In this document: positions 60,364 to 64,000 of the stretch, one piece after another | Position numbering within the stretch: the stretch's first letter is position 1 | Layout of the letters: each line of letters opens with the position of its first letter | Assembly (NCBI RefSeq): GCF_030272615.1 | Contig: NC_081414.1 | Coordinates: 823,049,896-823,113,895, forward strand | Length of the DNA stretch: 64,000 nt | From: Cryptomeria japonica | Taxonomy: Eukaryota; Streptophyta; Pinopsida; Cupressales; Cupressaceae | Reading direction: 5' to 3' | Notes under the pieces: generated by a model | What the model was told of the DNA's origin: nothing | What the model saw: only the letters and a program-made list of their open reading frames with translations | The model's database searches: none | Translations under genes and position numbers: made by a program

Positions 60364-60629
60364 GGGGTGGGAGAGGGAGAGAGGGAAGGAGGGAGAGGGA
60401 GAGAGACAGAGACAGAGACAGAGACAGAGAGAGAGAGAGAGAGGGGGGTGGGAGAGGGAGAGAGAGTTAGAGAGGGAGAGAGGGAGAGAAGAGGGGGGAA
60501 GGGAGGTAGAGGGAGGGAGAGGGGGGAGGGAGGGTAGGAGAGGGGAGAGGGAGGGAAGAGGGATAGGAAAGGGGAGAGGGAGGGAAGAGGGGGGAGGGAA
60601 GGTAGAGAGAGGGAGAGAGGTAGAGAGAG

Positions 60630-60669
<40 letters not shown>

Positions 60670-60799
60670 AGAGAGGTGGGAGAGAAGAAGGGGTATGGAG
60701 GGAGAGGGAGGTGCAGGGAGAGGAGAGGGGAGAGGGAGAGAAGATGGGGGAAGGGAGAGGTAGAGGGAGGGAGAGAAGAGGGGGGAGGGAAGGTAGAGA

Positions 60800-60863
<64 letters not shown>

Positions 60864-60891
60864 GGTGGGAGAGAAGAAGGGGTATGGAGGA

Positions 60892-60977
<86 letters not shown>

Positions 60978-61013
60978 AGAGAGGGAGAGTAGGGGGGGAG
61001 GGAAAGAGGAGGG
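59073..61013. repeat. 1.9-kb (GA)n/(GGGAGA)n purine tract
   Basis: Almost every plus-strand base is G or A over about 1.94 kb: long GA dinucleotide runs mixed with GGAGAGGGAGGGAGAG units. Rare pyrimidines occur, for example in GATAATAGGATAAGG (near 59450 and again 366 bases on, near 59815), GACAGAGACAGAG (60400-60430) and GAAGGGGTATGGAGG (60248-60268, 60675-60700, 60866-60890). The repeated markers show larger segments were duplicated inside. The long frames on both strands (Ser/Leu/Pro on minus, Arg/Glu/Gly on plus) are by-products. Confidence 0.97.
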
Positions 61014-61867
61014 GTCTTAAGGGATCACAGGATACCATATGACCTCTTAGGAAACAATACAACCTCTAATGACACCTAAGGGATCATATGGTGGGCTAAT
61101 AAAATGATATATTAAATTTAAAGTTATGAATAGAAGATCATACAATGAGACTCCATGTGAACAAACAACGAGGCTTCACTAAAAAGCAAGTGTAAGAGGT
61201 TGACCTAACCCTAAGAGTACTGCCTAAGTTCTAAAACATATGATGCTATTAAATTTGCAAGGTTATAAGACTCATCTCGATTGTGACTATAGGAATTACA
61301 CACTTGATTTCTTTCATGGGTATGTACCATTCCAAGTTGTTTGACAAGTGATGATCATCATATACTACCACTGCCATGCATAAAATAAACTTTAATTTCT
61401 TTAGGTGACAGGCATTGTGTAACAACATGGGAACTCTCGCATACCCACCACTATCATTCTATAGGACATCATCTGTCTTAGTCTCCCTCTTTCTCTTCCT
61501 ACCTATTGTTTTCTTCTGAAAAACATACTGCAGGTACTCTGACTCATGATGTTGCTTTGTTGACACTATTTTCCACATCTGCTCAGCTCATTAAAAACAC
61601 ATTTGAGAAGAATATTTCTACAGGTTTCCTTGTTTGTCACGGTAATACACCTATGGTTCAATTTTAAATCTTATTCCTCCTATTAAATATACACACAAAA
61701 ATCCATCAGTCAATTTTTTTAGGAGAGGATACATGATAAAAATCAAAGAGGAAGTTCCAGACAAGAAATAAATTCACTTACTTCTATAGAAGTGCAGACA
61801 CAGTTGTAGTGGGCTATGGAGGGAGAGAAGAAGAGAAAGAGAGATGGGGTATGGAGGAAGGGAGAAG

Positions 61868-61908
<41 letters not shown>

Positions 61909-62077
61909 TGTATGCATTTGAGAGGGAGAGACGATACACTTACATGTGTATATATATGTTTAATATATTATATGTATATAAACATATTATATATACAATG
62001 TCATATTATACATAAATTATATATTACATATATTATAGGTATATACACATTATACATAGAATATCATATTATACAAT
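61014..62077. other. spacer with short GA and TA repeats
   Basis: No gene. A smaller GA run lies at 61818-61906 (with the GGGGTATGGAGG phrase of the large tract). A TATATA-rich stretch with a repeated ATACATATTATA theme spans 61940-62075. Confidence 0.6.
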
Positions 62078-62182
62078 AGCATGTACACGCTGTTTATAAG
62101 GAAATAAGCGCGTACGCGCTTATTACACTATAAGCACCCCATACGTGCTTTTTAAACCATAAGTACACCATACGCGCTTTTG
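62078..62182 (+). repeat. CGTACG-core repeat cluster, copy B right
   Basis: AGCATGTACACGCTGTTTATA, AGCGCGTACGCGCTTATTA, AGCACCCCATACGTGCTTTTT and AGTACACCATACGCGCTTTT, spaced 22-30 bases. Written on the plus strand they run AGC...TTA, like the left cluster. One unit is a perfect palindrome. Confidence 0.6.
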
Positions 62183-63001
62183 GTTGTTTAGGCTTGGAAA
62201 TAGGCCTGGATGACAAAACTACAGATTAGAAGTTTTATTTCCCTCCATTTCTCTCATTTTTGACGTGTTTTATTTTATCAACTTGGTTTATCGACTTTCT
62301 CATCATCAAGTTTACACTTCATAAAGTGGGTATTTCTAAAATTGCCACCATATTTTCACCCATCTTTTGAGCTTTCTAACCATATAATTTGTTTTCAATT
62401 TGAATAACAATAACATATTATTATTGAATTTCTTTTACTAGTGTCTCCATAGTTCTCACAGACATAGGTGCACCATTTTTTGAATAACTTTTAATATACT
62501 TATCCAAATTTTTAAAAAATTATATATTATTATAGTGCACTTGATTTTTTACAATTTTAAAAAAAAAATTGTATTTTCGATTTGTTTAGTGCAACTTATG
62601 CTTCACGCACAAACAGGTACTGAATTTTTAGGATGTGCTCGATTAGAAAAATCATAAAAAAACAAATACTAAACAAAAAATTACAAAAAAATACACATCT
62701 TCTAGTGCTCACTCTTAACTATCTTTCTACCAAAGGATTTGTCAAAATACTAAATCTAACTATGACATTTTTGATGCGCACGCCAGACACTATGTTATGT
62801 TTTTTAGAAAAAAATTGGGTCCGTTTTTCGTGCGCGAAGGATTTGACCCCCTTAATCTTATCCAATTTTGAAACAGTTTAGTAGTTTGGAAACTAGATTC
62901 AGAGTACTACAATAGTTGTTGTTTGATTATCTTCATATCTTGAGTGGATGACTTTTAAATTTTGCCTCCAAGTTCAGGTTCACCTAATTTCAGAAAAAAA
63001 A
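62183..63001. other. AT-rich right arm of copy B
   Basis: No gene recognised. The 82-codon frame at 62633-62881 has no family resemblance. Confidence 0.5.
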
Positions 63002-63049
63002 GTGTCCACTTACACCCCCCTTTTTGACCACCGTCTTTGTGCACTTACC
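63002..63049 (-). repeat. right terminal inverted repeat, copy B
   Basis: Reverse complement matches the left end with one 11-base insertion and a few mismatches. Copia-4 integrase resumes at 63050. Confidence 0.68.
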
Positions 63050-63990
63050 TCAGTTTCTCCTTTGATGTGAAATTTGTTGAATGTATAGACCGGTGTGCTT
63101 ACTGCCTCTCTCCAATACACATGTGGTAGATTTTCTTCTGATAACATACTTCTAGCTGCATCCAAGATAGTTTTGTTTTTCTTTTCTACAACTCCATTCT
63201 GTTGTGGTGTTCAGGGTATTGATAGCTATCTTTTGATTCCATTCACTTCACAGAATGCATTAAATTCCTTACATGTAAATTCTCCTCCTTGATGTGATCT
63301 CAGACATTTGATTTTCTTACCGATTTCATTCTCTACCATTGCTTTGAATAGTTTAAACTTCCCAAGTGCTTCTAATTTTTCTCTGAGAAAAGTAACTCAA
63401 CACATTCTAGAGTAGTCATCAATGATTAGCATGAAATATCTATCACCTTGTAAACTTTTAATTCTATCTGGACCACATAAATCAGTATGAATTAAGTCAA
63501 GAGCATTATTTGATTTTTTTGGAATATTTTTAAAAGTAGCTCTAACTTGTTTTCCAAATTGACATTCCTTACATACTTGATTGTGAGGTTTGACAATCTT
63601 AGGTAAATCTCTATCTACCTTAGTAGTACTGATTTTTACTATGCAATCAAAATTTACATGACAGAGTCTCTTATGCCATAGCCAACTTTCATCAATATGT
63701 GCAATCAAGCATGTCTTTTCACTATTATTCAAATGAAAGATATTACCTCTAGTTTGATTATCGTTTGCAATTTCCAAGTCAGTTATGTTCATAATTTTGC
63801 ATTTTCCATTCTTGAATTGCAATTGAAATCCTTTCTCAACTAATTGAGTAACACTCAAAAGATTATGCTTTAAACCTTCCACATAGTAAACATTGTCAGT
63901 ATTATGTTTATCATCAAAAGATATTGTACCTTTACCTTTGATCAAGGAAGCTTTATCATCTCCAAATCTTACTAAGCCTCCATTATATAT
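63050..63990 (-). pseudogene. copia-4 pre-integrase and integrase, N-terminal part
   Basis: The open block 63397-63945 has GTISFDDKHN..VYYVEGLKHN and LLSVTQLVEKG (end of protease/linker), the zinc domain WLWHKRLCHVNFD ... CKECQFGKQ and the core start LIHTDLCGPD. Below 63397 the core continues with stops: CLRSHQGGEFTCKEF, with His where the catalytic Asp is expected, then TPQQNGVVEKKNKTILDAA and YWREAVSTPVYTFNK up to the insertion point of element B. At least three stops are present, so the enzyme is dead. Confidence 0.85.
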
Positions 63991-64000
63991 TCCTGAAAGT

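Larger units (their letters stand above)
53816..63049 (+). mobile_element. element copy B: 9.2-kb unit with inverted ends, inserted in copia-4
   Basis: The left end (53816-53850) has GGTATGTGCACAAAGATGG, then TGG and AAAAGTGGACAC. The right end (63002-63049), read on the minus strand, has GGTAAGTGCACAAAGACGG, then TGGTCAAAAA, an 11-base insertion and GTGGACAC. These are inverted repeats of about 35 bases. They lie exactly at the break in copia-4 integrase, and removing the unit restores the host frame. Inside are CGTACG-core repeats, the unknown multi-exon gene, a 359-bp repeat array, a GA tract and further CGTACG clusters. No transposase motif was recognised and no target duplication is evident. 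A Mutator- or CACTA-like superfamily is possible but not shown. The internal order hints at a composite of nested relatives. Confidence 0.65.
45490..64000 (-). mobile_element. copia element (copia-4), 5' end beyond window, hosting two insertions
   Basis: A minus-strand copia element read from beyond 64000 down to its 3' LTR at 45490-46527. The parts visible are pre-integrase and integrase (63050-63990 and 53581-53815), a linker and RT (47428-48694), RNase H (46894-47337) and the 3' LTR. It is interrupted by the inverted-end element B (53816-63049) inside integrase and by a second copia element (48700-53575) in the linker. Removing each insertion rejoins the host in frame, which supports the boundaries. 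The LTR phrase GATTCACCCCCCCCTCTCAG suggests kinship with copia-2. Confidence 0.85.

Noticed and set aside
59213-60763. 516-codon plus-strand frame (Arg/Glu/Gly)
   Set aside because: Same cause: a GA/GGGAGA repeat read in one frame, with no protein-like composition.
59017-61062. 681-codon minus-strand frame (Ser/Leu/Pro)
   Set aside because: It is the pyrimidine strand of the GA tract. CT-rich repeats rarely make stop codons, so the length means nothing.

Overview
This window looks like intergenic DNA from a seed plant with a large, repeat-rich nuclear genome. A gymnosperm would fit, but nothing here fixes the species. Nearly everything recognisable is plant mobile DNA: Ty1/copia and Ty3/gypsy LTR retrotransposons, a non-autonomous LTR element, a LINE remnant, and a DNA element with terminal inverted repeats. 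I found no host single-copy gene, rRNA, tRNA gene or CRISPR array.

Layout. 1-2.2 kb: a decayed LINE RNase H domain. 2.26-6.82 kb: a complete but dead copia element on the minus strand, with target duplication TATAG. 9.76-16.2 kb: a 3'-truncated copia element on the plus strand (LTR, iMet primer site, gag, coiled coil, protease, integrase). It is split by a 2.47-kb coding-free LTR element at 12892-15363 with target duplication TTTGT. 16.5-21.6 kb: remains of an old relative of the next element, including an antisense plant mobile domain. 22336-38545: a 16.2-kb Ty3/gypsy Tat-lineage element with identical-length 1855-bp LTRs, target duplication GCAAC, and gag, protease, G-patch, reverse transcriptase, RNase H, a second RNase H and integrase in one frame. 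That frame is broken by six stop codons.

39.35-44.9 kb and 53.8-63.05 kb hold two related copies, A and B, of a DNA-element-like unit. Each has a multi-exon gene of unknown family, clusters of CGTACG-core repeats and an array of 359-bp tandem repeats. Copy B has inverted ends and sits inside the integrase of a copia element running on the minus strand from beyond 64 kb to its 3' LTR at 45490-46527. A second copia element (48700-53575, target duplication CTTCT) interrupts the same host. Removing both insertions restores a continuous host reading frame, so the region is a clear nest. Copy B also carries a purine-rich GA tract of about 1.9 kb.

How it works together. None of the autonomous elements looks able to move by itself now. 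All coding frames carry stops, frameshifts or lost active-site residues. The Tat element is the exception in age: its LTRs differ at only about nine positions, yet its polyprotein is full of stops. That suggests movement by borrowed enzymes or rapid decay by cytosine deamination. The unit worth most attention is the paired A/B element with its unknown gene.
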